Positions 8,334 to 18,717 are shown, counted from the first letter of the stretch. The stretch: DNA of 64,000 bases from Closterium sp. Naga37s-1 (GCA_947471745.1 CANJKZ010000548.1:308001-372000), one strand, 5' to 3'. Notes: generated from the letters alone by a model not told the origin. A program made the numbers and translations.

Positions 8334-10847
8334 AGGCGTGCTGCTGGTGCTGGAGGTCCTTCGGCTGCTGAGGGTGCTGCGGTCGCGGGTCCCGGAGGTG
8401 CTCGTCCTGGGTGCACTGGAGCTGGTGCTGCTGAGGGTGTTGGCGCTGAGACTACCGCTGGCAGTCCTACTGGGGGTGCTCCTGGTGCTGCTGGAGGTTC
8501 TGGAGCTACTGGTGGTGCTGCTGGAGCGGGTGCTCCTGCTGAGGGTTCTGGTGCTGTCCCTGCTGCTTCTAGCGTCGCCGCGCGGCCTCGACCGTACTTC
8601 GTTCCACTCCTGCAGCAGGTTCTTGGTCTTCCACCTTCTACTGGTCCTCCTCCTCCCTTAGAGTGTCCACAGCCTGTCTCGTCCCAGCTACAGTTGCAGC
8701 CTACCTCCCCTTTGCCTGCTCCTTCTCCCTACACTGGTCCTACTGGAGGTCTGGCTGAGCGTCGTGAGCCTGCGTCTCGCCCTGCGTCGCCTGTCCGTGC
8801 TGCTCGCACTAGTGGTCGCGGTTCGCGTCAGCGTCCTCCTCCTGTCCCTGGCACGCACCGGATGTCTCTGCGTCCGTCCACGGCTCCTCTGCGTGCCCCT
8901 TTGCCTTCTCCTCCTGAGTCCTCTCTTCCTGCTCTTGCCGACCCGGAGTCGGACTCTCTTCGTGCTGCCAGTCCTACTGTCACGCGTCTCCTTGCTACTG
9001 TTGTCACTGACCCTTCTTTCGAGTCTACTGCTGCGTCTGCTCTCGTTACTGAGCTCGTCGACTTTGCTGCTCGCTGTCGCTTAGACTACGCTGCTAGTCT
9101 TGTCGCTGAGTCTGAGTCTGTCTGTCCTCCGTCCGTCGGGGGTGAGTGTGCCCTTGGCACGGACGTCCTTGAGGACAGGCAGGAGGAGTTCCAGTGTCTG
9201 GCAGCTGCCTCACCTCATCTCGTGTCCGTACTGCTTACCCCTGAGGGAGACCCGGATGCACTTGACATCCCGACTCCGCGCTCTTACGCGGAGGCGATAG
9301 AGGGTCCCTACTCCTCTCAGTGGCAGGCAGCTATGGATGCAGAGATGGCTTCCTGGAAGTCCACAGGCACCTACGTTGACGCTGTCCCCCCTCCTGGGGC
9401 GAACATCGTCAGTGGCATGTGGATCTTCAGGGTGAAGCGGCCGTCGGGTTCTCCGCCTGTCTTCAAGGCGCGTTACGTGGCTCGTGGCTTCAGTCAGCGG
9501 CAGGGAGTTGACTACTTTCAGACCTTCTCCCCCACCCCGAAGATGACCACTCTTCGGGTACTGCTGCACGTTGCTGCTCACCGTGACTACGAGCTGCACT
9601 CTCTTGACTTCAGCACAGCTTTCTTGCAGGGCAGCCTGCACGAGGAGATCTGGCTGCGTCGCCCACCTGGCTTCACTGGGTCTTTCCCTCCTGGTACCCA
9701 GTGGAGTCTCCGGCGTCCAGTCTACGGTCTCCGCCAGGCGCCACGTGAGTGGCACGACACACTGAGGACTACGCTTGCGGCTCTTGGGTTTGCTCCTTCT
9801 ACTGCCGACCCGTCGCTGTTTCTACGCACCGACACCTCTCTGCCGCCGTTCTACATCCTCGTGTACGTCGACGACTTGGTCTTTGCCACAGCTGACACTG
9901 CTGGACTCGCCTACGTGAAGTCCGAGCTGCAGAAGAGACACACGTGCACAGACCTGGGTGAACTGCGCAGCTACCTTGGCTTGCAGATCACCCGGGACAG
10001 AGCACGCCGCACCATTACCCTGACTCAGTCACACATGGTGCAGCAGGTCCTTCAGCGCTTCGGCTTCACGTACTCCTCGCCTCAGGCCACTCCTCTGTCT
10101 ACTCGCCACTCGCTCTCAGCTCTGCCTTCGGATGAGTCCGTAGAGTCGAGTGGCCCGTACCCAGAGCTTGTTGGCTGCCTCATGTACCTGATGACCTGCA
10201 CACGACCTGACCTTGCATACCCTCTTAGCATTCTTGCACGCTATGTTGCTCCTGGGAGACACAGACCAGAGCACATGGCTGCAGCGAAGAGGGTGTTGCG
10301 CTACTTGTGCAGTACGTCGGGCATGGGGCTAGTGCTTGGAGGGCGGAGTCCAGTGGTCCTCACTGGGCACGCGGACGCTTCTTGGGCTGACGACCAGGCT
10401 ACACAGCGGTCGTCACAGGGTTACACCTTCAGCCTTGGTTCCGGCTCTGTTTCGTGGCGGGCTACTCGCTCGTCTTCTGTTCTTGGCTCGAGTTGTGAGG
10501 CTGAGATCTACGCCGGGGCCATGGCTGCACAGGAGCTTCGCTGGCTCACCTACCTGCTGACCGACCTTGGAGAGCCGCCTCGTTCTCCTCCAGTCCTGTA
10601 CGTAGACAACAAGGCCATGCTGGCCTTGTGTCGAGAGCAGCGACTGGAGCACAGAACAAAGCACATTGCTCTCCGCTACTTCCTTGCTCGTGAGCTACAG
10701 CAACGTGGACAGTTGCGGCTTGCGTACGTGGCCTCTGAGGCCAACACTGCTGATGTCTTCACCAAGGCACTTCCGCCTTGTGATCATCAGCGCTTCTGCA
10801 CTCAGCTGGGTCTTGTGCCCGTCTTGCCTCACTTGCTCTCCTCTTGA
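8334..10847 (+). CDS. copia A reverse transcriptase-RNase H
   Basis: This is the same frame as the upstream gag-IN, open from just after TAG 8331-8333 to the stop at 10845-10847. The first in-frame ATG is 8694, so this is either the rest of one polyprotein reached by read-through or the product of a single nonsense mutation (TGG to TAG). A Gly/Ala/Pro-rich stretch leads into the copia RT core (EAIEGPYSSQW, then ARGFSQRQGVDY) with the catalytic YVDD near 9864. The RNase H signatures follow: GHADASWADD near 10366, SSCEAEIYAGA near 10492 and LYVDNKAML near 10600. The 3' end (HIALRYFLARE.. ANTADVFTKAL) is complete. Confidence 0.92.
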   Translation, partial: RRAAGAGGPSAAEGAAVAGPGGARPGCTGAGAAEGVGAETTAGSPTGGAPGAAGGSGATGGAAGAGAPAEGSGAVPAASSVAARPRPYFVPLLQQVLGLPPSTGPPPPLECPQPVSSQLQLQPTSPLPAPSPYTGPTGGLAERREPASRPASPVRAARTSGRGSRQRPPPVPGTHRMSLRPSTAPLRAPLPSPPESSLPALADPESDSLRAASPTVTRLLATVVTDPSFESTAASALVTELVDFAARCRLDYAASLVAESESVCPPSVGGECALGTDVLEDRQEEFQCLAAASPHLVSVLLTPEGDPDALDIPTPRSYAEAIEGPYSSQWQAAMDAEMASWKSTGTYVDAVPPPGANIVSGMWIFRVKRPSGSPPVFKARYVARGFSQRQGVDYFQTFSPTPKMTTLRVLLHVAAHRDYELHSLDFSTAFLQGSLHEEIWLRRPPGFTGSFPPGTQWSLRRPVYGLRQAPREWHDTLRTTLAALGFAPSTADPSLFLRTDTSLPPFYILVYVDDLVFATADTAGLAYVKSELQKRHTCTDLGELRSYLGLQITRDRARRTITLTQSHMVQQVLQRFGFTYSSPQATPLSTRHSLSALPSDESVESSGPYPELVGCLMYLMTCTRPDLAYPLSILARYVAPGRHRPEHMAAAKRVLRYLCSTSGMGLVLGGRSPVVLTGHADASWADDQATQRSSQGYTFSLGSGSVSWRATRSSSVLGSSCEAEIYAGAMAAQELRWLTYLLTDLGEPPRSPPVLYVDNKAMLALCREQRLEHRTKHIALRYFLARELQQRGQLRLAYVASEANTADVFTKALPPCDHQRFCTQLGLVPVLPHLLSS

Positions 10848-11050
10848 CCTTGCTTGTACTCTCACATATATATATACCTGCTCTTGCTTGTCTAGCTCTA
10901 TATATATGTGTGTACTCTTGCATGTGAACTGGCAGTGTGGCCTTGACCCTGTGCTCGGACTGTGTGGTGACTTTGTGATCCACCCTGAGCTTGCTTTGCT
11001 TTGCTTTGCTTGACTGGTCTTGTGACCCCTTGTTCTCCCCCACTTTGCCT

Positions 11051-11059
11051 ATGGGGGTG
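11051..11059 (+). other. polypurine tract of copia A
   Basis: ATGGGGGTG abuts the 3' LTR. With the upstream CCCCCA it can form a stem, CCCCCA-ctttgccta-TGGGGG, which is conserved at the same place in the other copies. Confidence 0.75.
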
Positions 11060-11192
11060 TGTCAGAACATTATAGCTTATGCTGTTGTGTAGGCTATAGT
11101 GGGGTATCCCATAGGGGGTACAACCAATTAGGGTTTCATATTTGTACTCACTTCATTTTCATAGTTCACCCATTCTCGTTCTCATTCTCACA
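11060..11192 (+). repeat. 3' LTR of copia A
   Basis: 133 bp, identical to the 5' LTR, followed by TGTAG. Confidence 0.95.
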
Positions 11193-11356
11193 TGTAGAGT
11201 TAGGAGCCATAGCTAGGTAAGCCCTAGCTAGGCAAGAGGAGTTTAGGCAAAAAAGAGAGGTTCACTAGCAGCAATGAGGATACATATAGCAAACCCTAGA
11301 TGGGTTGTACTCGCTATAGAGCACCCCACTACAGGCTAGAGAATAACATTCTGACA

Positions 11357-11774
11357 ATGAGCACATATGGAAAGGTTTCTGTTGAATATAAAAGGCCTCG
11401 CCCTCCTGCGAAGTTGACCATGCTTTCTGGAGCACAACGGTGTTCGTTTTGCGGTCATCGGCGACTTTTTGGATTATAATTTATGTGCGACGGCATCTGG
11501 GACCCTGATATGTGTGCGGCGAAGCGTCTATCGAATATATTAAATCGTCGACGTAGAAGTGTTTTTTTTTTTTTTTTATCGACGAAAGTGTCCGTCGACG
11601 AGGCGCTACTCGACGAGACTATTTCGTCGTCGAAGACGCAAGTCGGTCGCTCATCGACAAAATTGACAAAATGGGTATTTTCGACGGATCTCTGGTCGAC
11701 AGAATTGAGCTCGACACGGGCATCGCCGAGCAGAGCGTTTCCCGTCGACCCGATTAACTTTTCGACGCGGATTT
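11357..11774 (+). pseudogene. Ty3/gypsy RT fragment 3 and TCGAC-rich sequence
   Basis: After the second ATGAG the host RT continues as HIWK and then, one frame over, PAKLTMLSGAQRCSF, the typical end of the gypsy RT palm (FAKL..C.F). It is broken by a frameshift and stops. From about 11540 the sequence changes to a segment dense in TCGAC/GTCGA, beginning with a T-run at about 11561-11577, with no protein match. It ends at GATTT, the target of copia B. Confidence 0.6.
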
Positions 11775-11906
11775 TGTCAAACTTATATGTTGCATGTTGT
11801 GTAGGCTGCAGTGGGGTAGCCCATATGGGGTACAACCAAATTTAGGGTTAGTACTTGTACCCATCCTGCTGCTAGTTCATTCAATCCTACTCGTTAATTT
11901 TTGACA
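11775..11906 (+). repeat. 5' LTR of copia B
   Basis: 132 bp, TGTCAAACTT to TTTTTGACA. Confidence 0.92.
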
Positions 11907-11918
11907 TGGTATCAGAGC
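11907..11918 (+). other. primer-binding site of copia B
   Basis: TGGTATCAGAGC, the exact plant initiator-Met tRNA-complementary site, directly after the LTR. Confidence 0.88.
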
Positions 11919-11984
11919 AGTAGGTCCGTAGGACCGTTTTTTCGGGCCCACCATTGGCTAGTGACCGACTGCTGTTACTGTGCT

Positions 11985-12335
11985 ACCCCATGCCCTGCCC
12001 TGCGCTGCGCCCTCAGCGCGCGCCATGCCCTGCCCTGCCTTGCGGCACACTGCCCGTGCACGCCCTGCCCCGTGTCGCGCTGCCCCGCGCACGCCCTGCC
12101 CTGCCCTGCGTCGCTCTGTCCAACGCACGTCCTGCCCTGCCTCGCGTCGCGCTGCCCCGCGCACGCCCTGCCCTGCCCCGTGTCGCGCTGCACCGTGCAC
12201 GCCCTGCCTTGCCCCAGCGCGCCAGCGCGCCCAGCTGCCCAGCGCGCCAGCAAGCCCCGCTGCCTAGCGCGCTAGCGCGCCCCGCTGCCCAGCACACGAG
12301 CGCGCCCTGCTGCCCAGCGCCAAGCGCGCCCAGCT
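11985..12335 (+). repeat. 36-bp minisatellite in the leader of copia B
   Basis: About five 36-bp units of the type CGCGCTGCCCCGCGCACGCC plus CTGCCCTGCC.., followed by shorter CCAGCGCGCC repeats. The unit is unrelated to the leader repeats of A or F, but it shares CCTGCCCTGC with the complement of the D leader. Confidence 0.85.
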
Positions 12336-12551
12336 AAACCTTAAAAAAGAGCCCTAGGTGCCGCCCCTGCCTGCCCGCGCGCCGCCCTCTGCAGCCCGCG
12401 CGCCGACCCTGCCTGCAGCGCGCCGCCCTACTCTGGCCGCGCGCCGCTCTTCCCTGACCGTGCGCCGCCCCGACCTACCCTAGTGCCTGCTCGCCGCCCT
12501 GCCTTCCCTCCGTGCTGCCCTACTGGTCGTGCGCCTCCTTGCTTGCCCGCT

Positions 12552-15189
12552 ATGTCTTTTCTTCGTAGTAGTGGTGGGAGTAGTGGCGGCGATGGTGACA
12601 GCAATGGGAGTGGTGGCGGCCATAGTAGCAGTCGCTATGGAGCTGTTCGGTGGGGAGTTTCTGGCAGTGGCTCACTCTCATGTCTTCACCTGGCCACGTT
12701 CACCCGTCGGCCTGGGTCGAGTCTGTACACACTGACTACTGAGCCTCCTCAGGTAGCTGCGTCAGTGTCTGCGCCAGGTCAGCTTGCAGCCCCTTGCTCG
12801 TGTCGCGCCTTGTCGCACCAGACTCTCCTTTGGCACCACCGCCTTGGTCACCCCTCCCTGCCATGCCTCATTGGCATGCACTCCCGTCTCCTTGTCTCTG
12901 GTCTTCCCACGTCTGTGCCTCCCCTCCCACCCTCGCCTGCCCCTCCCTGCCTTCCCTGTGTTGAGGGGTGGCAGCGCTCTGCTCCTCACTCCTCCTCGTT
13001 TTCCCCGACGACTGCTCCCCTGCAGACTCTCCACATGGACGTGTGGGGCCCAGCCCGCATCCGTGGACAGGGCCGCGAGTAATTATGCTGGTTGTTGACG
13101 ACTACTTGCGTTACACCACGGTCTTCCCCTTGCGCAGCAAGGGGGAGGTCACTGATGTTTTGATCCCTTGGATCCGCGCTGTCCATCTCCAGCTCCGCGA
13201 GCGGTTCGATACGGACCTTCCCGTCCTACGTCTGCACTCTGACAGAGGTGGTGAGTTCGCCTCCGACCTCTTGCGGGAATTTTGTCATGGGGAGGGCATT
13301 TGCCACTCGTTCACGCTTCCGGCCTCTCCGCAGCAGAATGGGGTTGCTGAGCGCCGCATTGGCCTAGTCATGGAGGTCGCTCGTACCTCCATGACCCATG
13401 CGACTGCCCCCCATTTTCAGTGGCCATTTGCGGTCCGGTACAATGCGCATCAGCTCAACCTCTGGCCCCGTGTCTCCTTGCCAGAGACCTTGCCGACACT
13501 GCGTTGGACGGGAGAGGTTGGCGATGCGCCGGTGTTCCGGGTATGGAAATCTCGTGCCTTTGTCCGCGATACCTCCGCGAACAAGCTCTCCTCTCGCGCC
13601 ATTCCCTGTGTCTTCCTTGGCTTTCCCCCTGACGCGCTTGGCTGGTAGTTTTACCACCCCACCTCGCGCCGTGTCCTGCCCTCTGAGGACGTCACGTTTG
13701 ACGAGTCGGTCCCTCTCCCCCCCCCCCGCCGCTCTTCTTCGCACCAGGTCCTCCTCCAGTAGAACCCCTCCCCCCTCAGGGTCCTGCTCCCTCAGGTGTG
13801 TCCCAGGTAGACCCTGTCGAGCTTGTCAAGGTTGCTCTCGACTCTGGTGCTGCTGGGGGTGGTGCTGCGTCTGGCGGTACTGAGCCTGAGCGTGCGGAGC
13901 CTGGGGGTGTGGAGCCTGGGGGGTGCTGAGCTGAGCGTGTGGAGCCTGGGGGTGCTGCGTCTGGGGTTGCTGAGTCTGAGGGTGTGGAGCCTGGGGGTGC
14001 TGAGCCTGAGCGTGTGGAGCCTGGGGGTGCTGAGCCTGGGGTTGCTGAGCCTGAGCGAGCTGAGCCTGCTGGTCGTCCTACGGGTGCCTCGTCATGGCGG
14101 GAGCCTCTCTCTCCACCGCAGCTGCGCGAGTGGTTTGCTCGGCGCTGGAGCCTTCTAAGTAGAGCTAATGGAGCTGGGGGGCTTGCCGCTGGAGGCCCTG
14201 GAGCTGGAGGCACTGGAGCTGCAGGTCCTGGAGGTGCTGGAGCTGCTGGTCCTGGAGGTGCTCGTACTGGAGGTACTGGAGCTGCTGGAGCTGGTGGTAC
14301 TGCAGTTGCTGGAGCTGGAGGCGCTGGAGTTGGATGTACCGGAGGTACTGGAGCTGCTGGTCCTGGAGGTGCTGGAGGTCCTACGGGTGTCCCGTCACGG
14401 TGGGAGCCTCTCACTTTACCGCAACTGCGAGAGTGGTTTGCTTGACGCTAGAGCCTTCAAAGTGGCACTGCTAGAGCCAGGGGGGCTGCCGCTAGAGGCC
14501 TTGGAGCTGGAGGCACTGGAGCTGCTGGTCCTGGAGGTCCTGGAGGTGCTGGAGCCGTTGGTCCCTGAGGTGCTCGTACTGGAGGTACTGGAGATGCGGG
14601 AGCCGGTGGCGCTGCAGGCGTTGGAGCTGGAGGTGCTGCAGGCGTTGGAGCTGGAGGCGCTGTCGTTGGAGGTGCTGGAGGCGCTGGAGCTGGAGATGCT
14701 GGACGTACTAGAGCCGCTGATCCCGGAGGTGCTCGAACTGGAGGTTCTGGAGATGCGGGAGCCGGTGGTGCTGCAGGCGTTGGAGCTGGAGACCCTGGAG
14801 CTAGAGACCCCGGAGCTGGAGGCGCTGGCCCTGGGGGTACTGGTGTTGCTGGTGCTGGTTCTGGAGGCACTGTGCGGCCACGGCCGTACTTCGTTCCACT
14901 GCTTCAGTAGGTTCTTGGTCTCCCATCTTCTACTGGCCTTACCCCTCCCTTACTGTGTCCACCGCCTGACCAGTCACAGCCGCAGATACAGCCAGCCTCC
15001 CCACTGCCTGCTCCTTCCCCTTACACTGAGCAGACAGGAGGTTTTACAGAGCGTCATGAGCCTGCATTTCGTCCTGCCTCGCCTGTTCACGCTGTTCGCA
15101 CTAGTCGTCGTGTTCCGCGTCAGCGTCCTCCTCCTGTCCCCAGCACGCACCATATGGCACTTCGTCCTTCCTCTGTTCCACAGCGTGTC
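12552..15189 (+). pseudogene. copia B gag start joined to integrase and linker
   Basis: The start context TTGCCCGCTATG (ATG 12552) matches that of copy D. After a short Ser/Gly stretch the frame jumps to the region just before integrase (HLATFTRRPGSS), so the capsid, the Cys/His cluster and the protease DSGAS are gone. The integrase zinc module (HHRLGH..CLPC) is present. A stop at 13080-13082 breaks the DDE core, which resumes in another frame (VVDDYLRY, HSDRGGEFAS, NGVAERR) until TAG 13646-13648. Shortened GGAEP-type repeats and Gly/Ala-rich linker follow in several frames up to the nested solo LTR. Confidence 0.85.
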
Positions 15190-15567
15190 TGTGAGAGTAC
15201 GACGGCTTATGCCAGCTATGCTTGCTTGCCTTTACTTTATGATGCTATTTCTAGCATAGGATAATTATATGCATGCATGAATTGCTTGATTTCCTAGGCT
15301 AGGTGCTTTCCTATATTTTATTATAGTTATAGCACCGAGCTAGGTTGTGTGCACCAAATTCTGGCTTTTCGGTTGCCACCGAATTGCCTTCTACCGAATT
15401 CGGGAAGGATCTGTTCGGGACGCTTCGCGACCCGCGGAACCTTTGCGTAACACCTGGTTACGGGGCCTTGTGTCGAGCCTATACATAGCCTCGTGTTGTA
15501 CCCAGGTGATCATTCAATTCAATTCAATTACAATTCTCTTTTCTGAGCTCGATCCTAGATCCTCACA
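15190..15567 (+). mobile_element. solo LTR nested in copia B
   Basis: A 378-bp insertion with ends TGTGAG...CTCACA and the target duplication GTGTC on both sides (15185-15189 and 15568-15572). It has no coding sequence. Its first twelve bases, TGTGAGAGTACG, equal those of the Ty3/gypsy LTR at 29385, so a chromovirus-type origin is likely. Copia B sequence resumes in register on the far side. Confidence 0.88.
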
Positions 15568-17502
15568 GTGTCCCCATGCCGTCTCCTCCTGCGTCCTCTC
15601 TTGCTGACGGACCGGACCCTGAATCTAACTTACTTCGTGCTGCTAGTCCTACGATCATACGTCTTCTGGCCACTGTTGTTACTGACCTCGTTTGAGTCCA
15701 CTGCTGCATCGGCCCTAGTTGCTGAGCTTGTGGACTTTGCTACCGCCTGTCGTCTCAACTACATCGCTAGTCTTATTGCTGAGTCTGAGTCTGTCTGTCC
15801 TCCGTCCATCGGGGGTGAGCGTGCTCTTAGCAAGGACGTCCTTGAGGACAGGCAGGAGGACTTTGAGTGTTTTGCAGCTGCTGTACCTCATCTCCTGTCC
15901 ATGCTGATTGCACCTGAGGGAGACCCGGATGCACCAGACATCCCGACCCCGCGTCTTACGAAGAGGCGATTACGGGTCCCTACTCCTCTCAGTGGCAGAC
16001 ATCCATGGACACTGAGATGGCATCCTGGAAGTCCACATGCATTTACGTCGACGGAGTTCCCCCTCCTTGGGCCAACATAGTCGATGCCATGTGGATTTTC
16101 AGGGTGAAGCGGCTGCCGGGTTCTTCGCCTGCCTTCAAGGCTCGTTACGTTGCTAGAGGCTTTAGTCAGCGATAGGGAGTTGACTTCTTCCATAACTTCT
16201 CCCCTACTCTTCGGGTACTGCTGCACGTTGCAGCTCAGCGTGACTACGAGCTTCACTCTCTTGACTTCAGCACAGCTTTCTTACAGGGCAGCCTGTACGA
16301 GGAGATCTGGCTGCGCCGCCCACCTGGCTTCACTAGGTTATCTCCTGGAGGTACCCAGTGGAGCCTTCGGCGGCCAGTCTACGGTCTCCGCCAGGTGCCT
16401 CAAGAGTGGCACGACACACTGAGGACGACGCTTGCGGCTCTTGGGTTTGCTCCTTCGACTGCTGACCCGTCGCTGTTTCTACGCACCGACCCTTCGCTGT
16501 CACCGTTCTACATCCTCGTGTACGTCGACGACTTGGTCTTTGCCACTGCTGACAGTAAGGGATTGGCCCTAGTGAAATCGGAGCTGCAGAAGAGACACAC
16601 GCGCACAGACCTGGGTGAGCTGCGCAGCTATCTTGGCTTGCTGATCACCCGGGACAGAGCACGGCGCACCATTACCTTGACTCACTCACACAAGGTGCAG
16701 CAAGTCCTTCAGCGCTTCGACTTCCAGTACTCCTCGCCACAGTTCACTCCTCTGCCTACCGGTCACTCGCTCTCAACTCCACCTTCGGACAAGTCCGTAG
16801 AGCTGAGTGGCTTGTATCCAGAGCTTGTGGGCTGCCTCATGTATCTGATGACCTGCACTCAACCTGACCTTGCCTACCCTCTTAGCATCCTGGCACGCTT
16901 CGCTGCTCCCGGGAGACACCGTCATGAGCACTAAAAGGCCGCTAAGAGGGTGTTGCGCTACTTGTGCAGTACGTCGAGCATGGGGCTTGTGCTTGGAGGA
17001 CAGGGTCTAGTTGTCCTCACTGGACACGCAGATGCTTCTTGGGTTGACGACTTGGCCACGCAGCGGTTGTCACAGGGTTACACTTTCAGCCTGGCTCCGG
17101 CTCCATTTCGTGACGGTCTACCCACTCATCTTCTGTTCTCAGTTTCAGTTGTGAGGCTGAGATCTACGCAGGGGCCATGGCTGCACAGGAGTTACGCTGA
17201 CTTACCTACCTGCTGACCGACTTGGGAGAGCCGCCTCATTCTCCTCAAGTCCAGTACGTCGACAACAAGGCCATGATTGCCTTGTGTTAGGAGCACAGAC
17301 TAGAGCACAGGACGAAGCACATCGCTTGCGTTACTTCCTTGCCCGAGAGTTGTAGCAGCATGGTCAGCTTCATCTTGCTTACGTGGCCTCTCGGGCCAAC
17401 ACTTCTGATATCTTCACCAAGGCACTTTAGCGTTGTGATTATTAGCGTTTCTATACTGTTTTAAGCCTTGTGCCTACTTGGCCTCACTTGCTCACTTCTT
17501 GA
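15568..17502 (+). pseudogene. copia B reverse transcriptase-RNase H remnant
   Basis: The RT begins with the TDLV..ESTAASALVAELVDF region and proceeds through EGDPDAPDIPTP and the catalytic YVDD (about 16518-16535) to the RNase H tail. It carries a frameshift near 15955, a stop near 16172, a shortened segment near 16205, stops near 16933 and further frameshifts and stops after 17100. The reading frame ends at TGA 17500-17502. Confidence 0.85.
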
Positions 17503-18245
17503 CTTTGCTTGTACTGTGATCTATATACTTATACCTACATGCTTACACTTGCTAGGTTTTGATGACTGTACTAGTTGTTCTCCATTATATAACTCTGCAT
17601 GTGAACTGGCCTTGTGGCCATTTGCTTGTGCTTAGTATGTGTGGTGACTTCGTGATCCACCCTAAGCTTGCTTTGCTTTTCTTGACTGGTCTTGTGACCC
17701 CTTGTTCTCCCTCACTTTGCCTATGGGGGTGTGTGAAACTATTATTATGTTTAGGTTGTGTAGGCTGTAGTGGGATAACCCATAAGGGGTACAACCCAAT
17801 TTGGGTTAGTACTTGTACCCACTTTGACCTTAGTTCATCCATTCCCACTGCTTTAGGCCTTGTTCGTGCTTCGTCTCACTTGCTCACTGCGTGACTTTGC
17901 TTGTACTATGATCAATAGATATATGTATACCTGCATGCTTCCACTTGCTAGGTTGTGATCACTGTACTGCTTGTTCTCATTTATATAACTGTGCATGTGA
18001 ACTGGCCTTGTGGCCATTTGCTTGTGCTCAGACTGTATGGTGACTTCGTGATCCACCCTGTGCTTGCTTTGCTTTTCTTGACTGGTCTTGTGACCTCTTG
18101 TTCTCCCCCCACTTTGCATATGGGGGTGTGTCAAATTTATATGTTGCATGTTGTGTAGGCTGTAGTGGGGTAGCCCATATGGGGTACAACCCAATTTAGG
18201 GTTAATACTTGTACCCATCCTACTGCTAGTTCCTTCAATCGTGCT
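17455..18245 (+). repeat. tandem duplication of the 3' end of copia B
   Basis: A unit of about 395 bp (end of RNase H, 3' untranslated region, polypurine tract and most of the LTR) occurs at about 17455-17850 and again at about 17851-18245. The inner LTR-like copy begins at 17732 (TGTGAAAC) and lacks its last 14 or so bases. The outer one is the true 3' LTR. Confidence 0.8.
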
Positions 18246-18260
18246 CGTTAGTTTCTGACA
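18129..18260 (+). repeat. 3' LTR of copia B
   Basis: 132 bp, same length as the 5' LTR, ends TTTCTGACA and is followed by GATTT. Confidence 0.92.
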
Positions 18261-18265
18261 GATTT

Positions 18266-18401
18266 CTCCCAATCGCTTGAGAGGGAATTTTGACCAATCA
18301 GAAGCTCTTGGAAATTGTACTCCCGTGGAGAATTTGAATTAGTAAGGAAACTGAGCCTGAAACACATTCTAACTAACTGTAAAAACGTATACAACTGTCA
18401 A
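18266..18401 (+). other. unassigned host sequence between B and N2
   Basis: 136 bases of moderate GC with no recognisable frame. It ends in GTCAA, the target of N2, and continues on the other side of N2 with a repeat of the motif AACTGTCAA (18393-18401 and again near 20244). Confidence 0.4.
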
Positions 18402-18619
18402 TGTTGAAATAGTAGGCATAGCTTAGGACTAGGTAACTAGGGTTTTGCCTAGGCAAAGGAAAAGTCCAAGAAAAGGAGTGGTTGAACTATGAAAAGAGAG
18501 GTACAAATAGAAGAGAATTAGCAAGGAGTGGTGCACCACCACACAGAACACTAGATAACTACTCTACAGCTGGGACTACATGCACTTATACAGACATATA
18601 TATAAGATATATTCTGACA
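18402..18619 (-). repeat. 3' LTR of N2
   Basis: 218 bp. On minus it starts TGTCAGAATATATC and ends CTATTTCAACA. Confidence 0.9.
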
Positions 18620-18717
18620 TACCCCCTAAGTGCATGCAGGAATAGCCATTGAGCAGAATACCCCTGAAGTGGTACACCCTGTAGGGCGCAACAAAAGTAG
18701 AGGCGAAGTGAGGAGGA

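Larger units (their letters stand above)
3760..11192 (+). mobile_element. full-length Ty1-copia element A
   Basis: A 7433-bp element bounded by 133-bp LTRs (3760-3892 and 11060-11192) that read identically and flanked by TGTAG (3755-3759 and 11193-11197). Order: LTR, primer site, 0.95-kb GC-rich leader, gag-protease-integrase, RT-RNase H, 3' untranslated region, polypurine tract, LTR. The order PR-IN-RT-RH is diagnostic of copia. The only obvious defect in the coding frame is a TAG at 8331-8333. Identical LTRs indicate a very recent insertion, and this copy could be a source of enzymes for N1-type relatives. Confidence 0.95.
3742..11356 (-). mobile_element. solo LTR (minus), split by copia A
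   Basis: Two pieces, 3742-3759 and 11193-11356, make a minus-strand LTR of about 182 bp. On plus it begins TGTGAAGATAG and ends ATTCTGACA, with ATGAG on both sides (3737-3741 and 11357-11361). Its outer parts resemble the N2 LTR (TGTTGAAATAG) and its other end the N1 LTR (TGTCAGAATGTTAT). No internal sequence is present, so it is a recombined solo LTR. Copia A later inserted into it, using TGTAG as its target. Confidence 0.75.
11775..18260 (+). mobile_element. degenerate Ty1-copia element B
   Basis: LTRs of 132 bp at 11775-11906 and 18129-18260 differ at about ten positions (roughly 7-8 percent). GATTT flanks the element (11770-11774 and 18261-18265). The primer site is perfect. Gag and protease are almost wholly deleted, integrase and RT carry stops and shifts, a solo LTR is nested at 15190-15567, and the 3' end is tandemly duplicated. 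It is the oldest of the datable copia insertions here. Confidence 0.93.

Noticed and set aside
7939..8661. Leucine-rich-repeat protein (LGVLS repeats)
   Set aside because: Frame shadow of the GGAEP array. The true frame is set by flanking integrase and RT.
14168..15259. 363-residue Leu/Glu-rich frame in copia B
   Set aside because: Shifted reading of the Gly/Ala linker repeats. It ends in the nested solo LTR and matches no protein when read in this frame.
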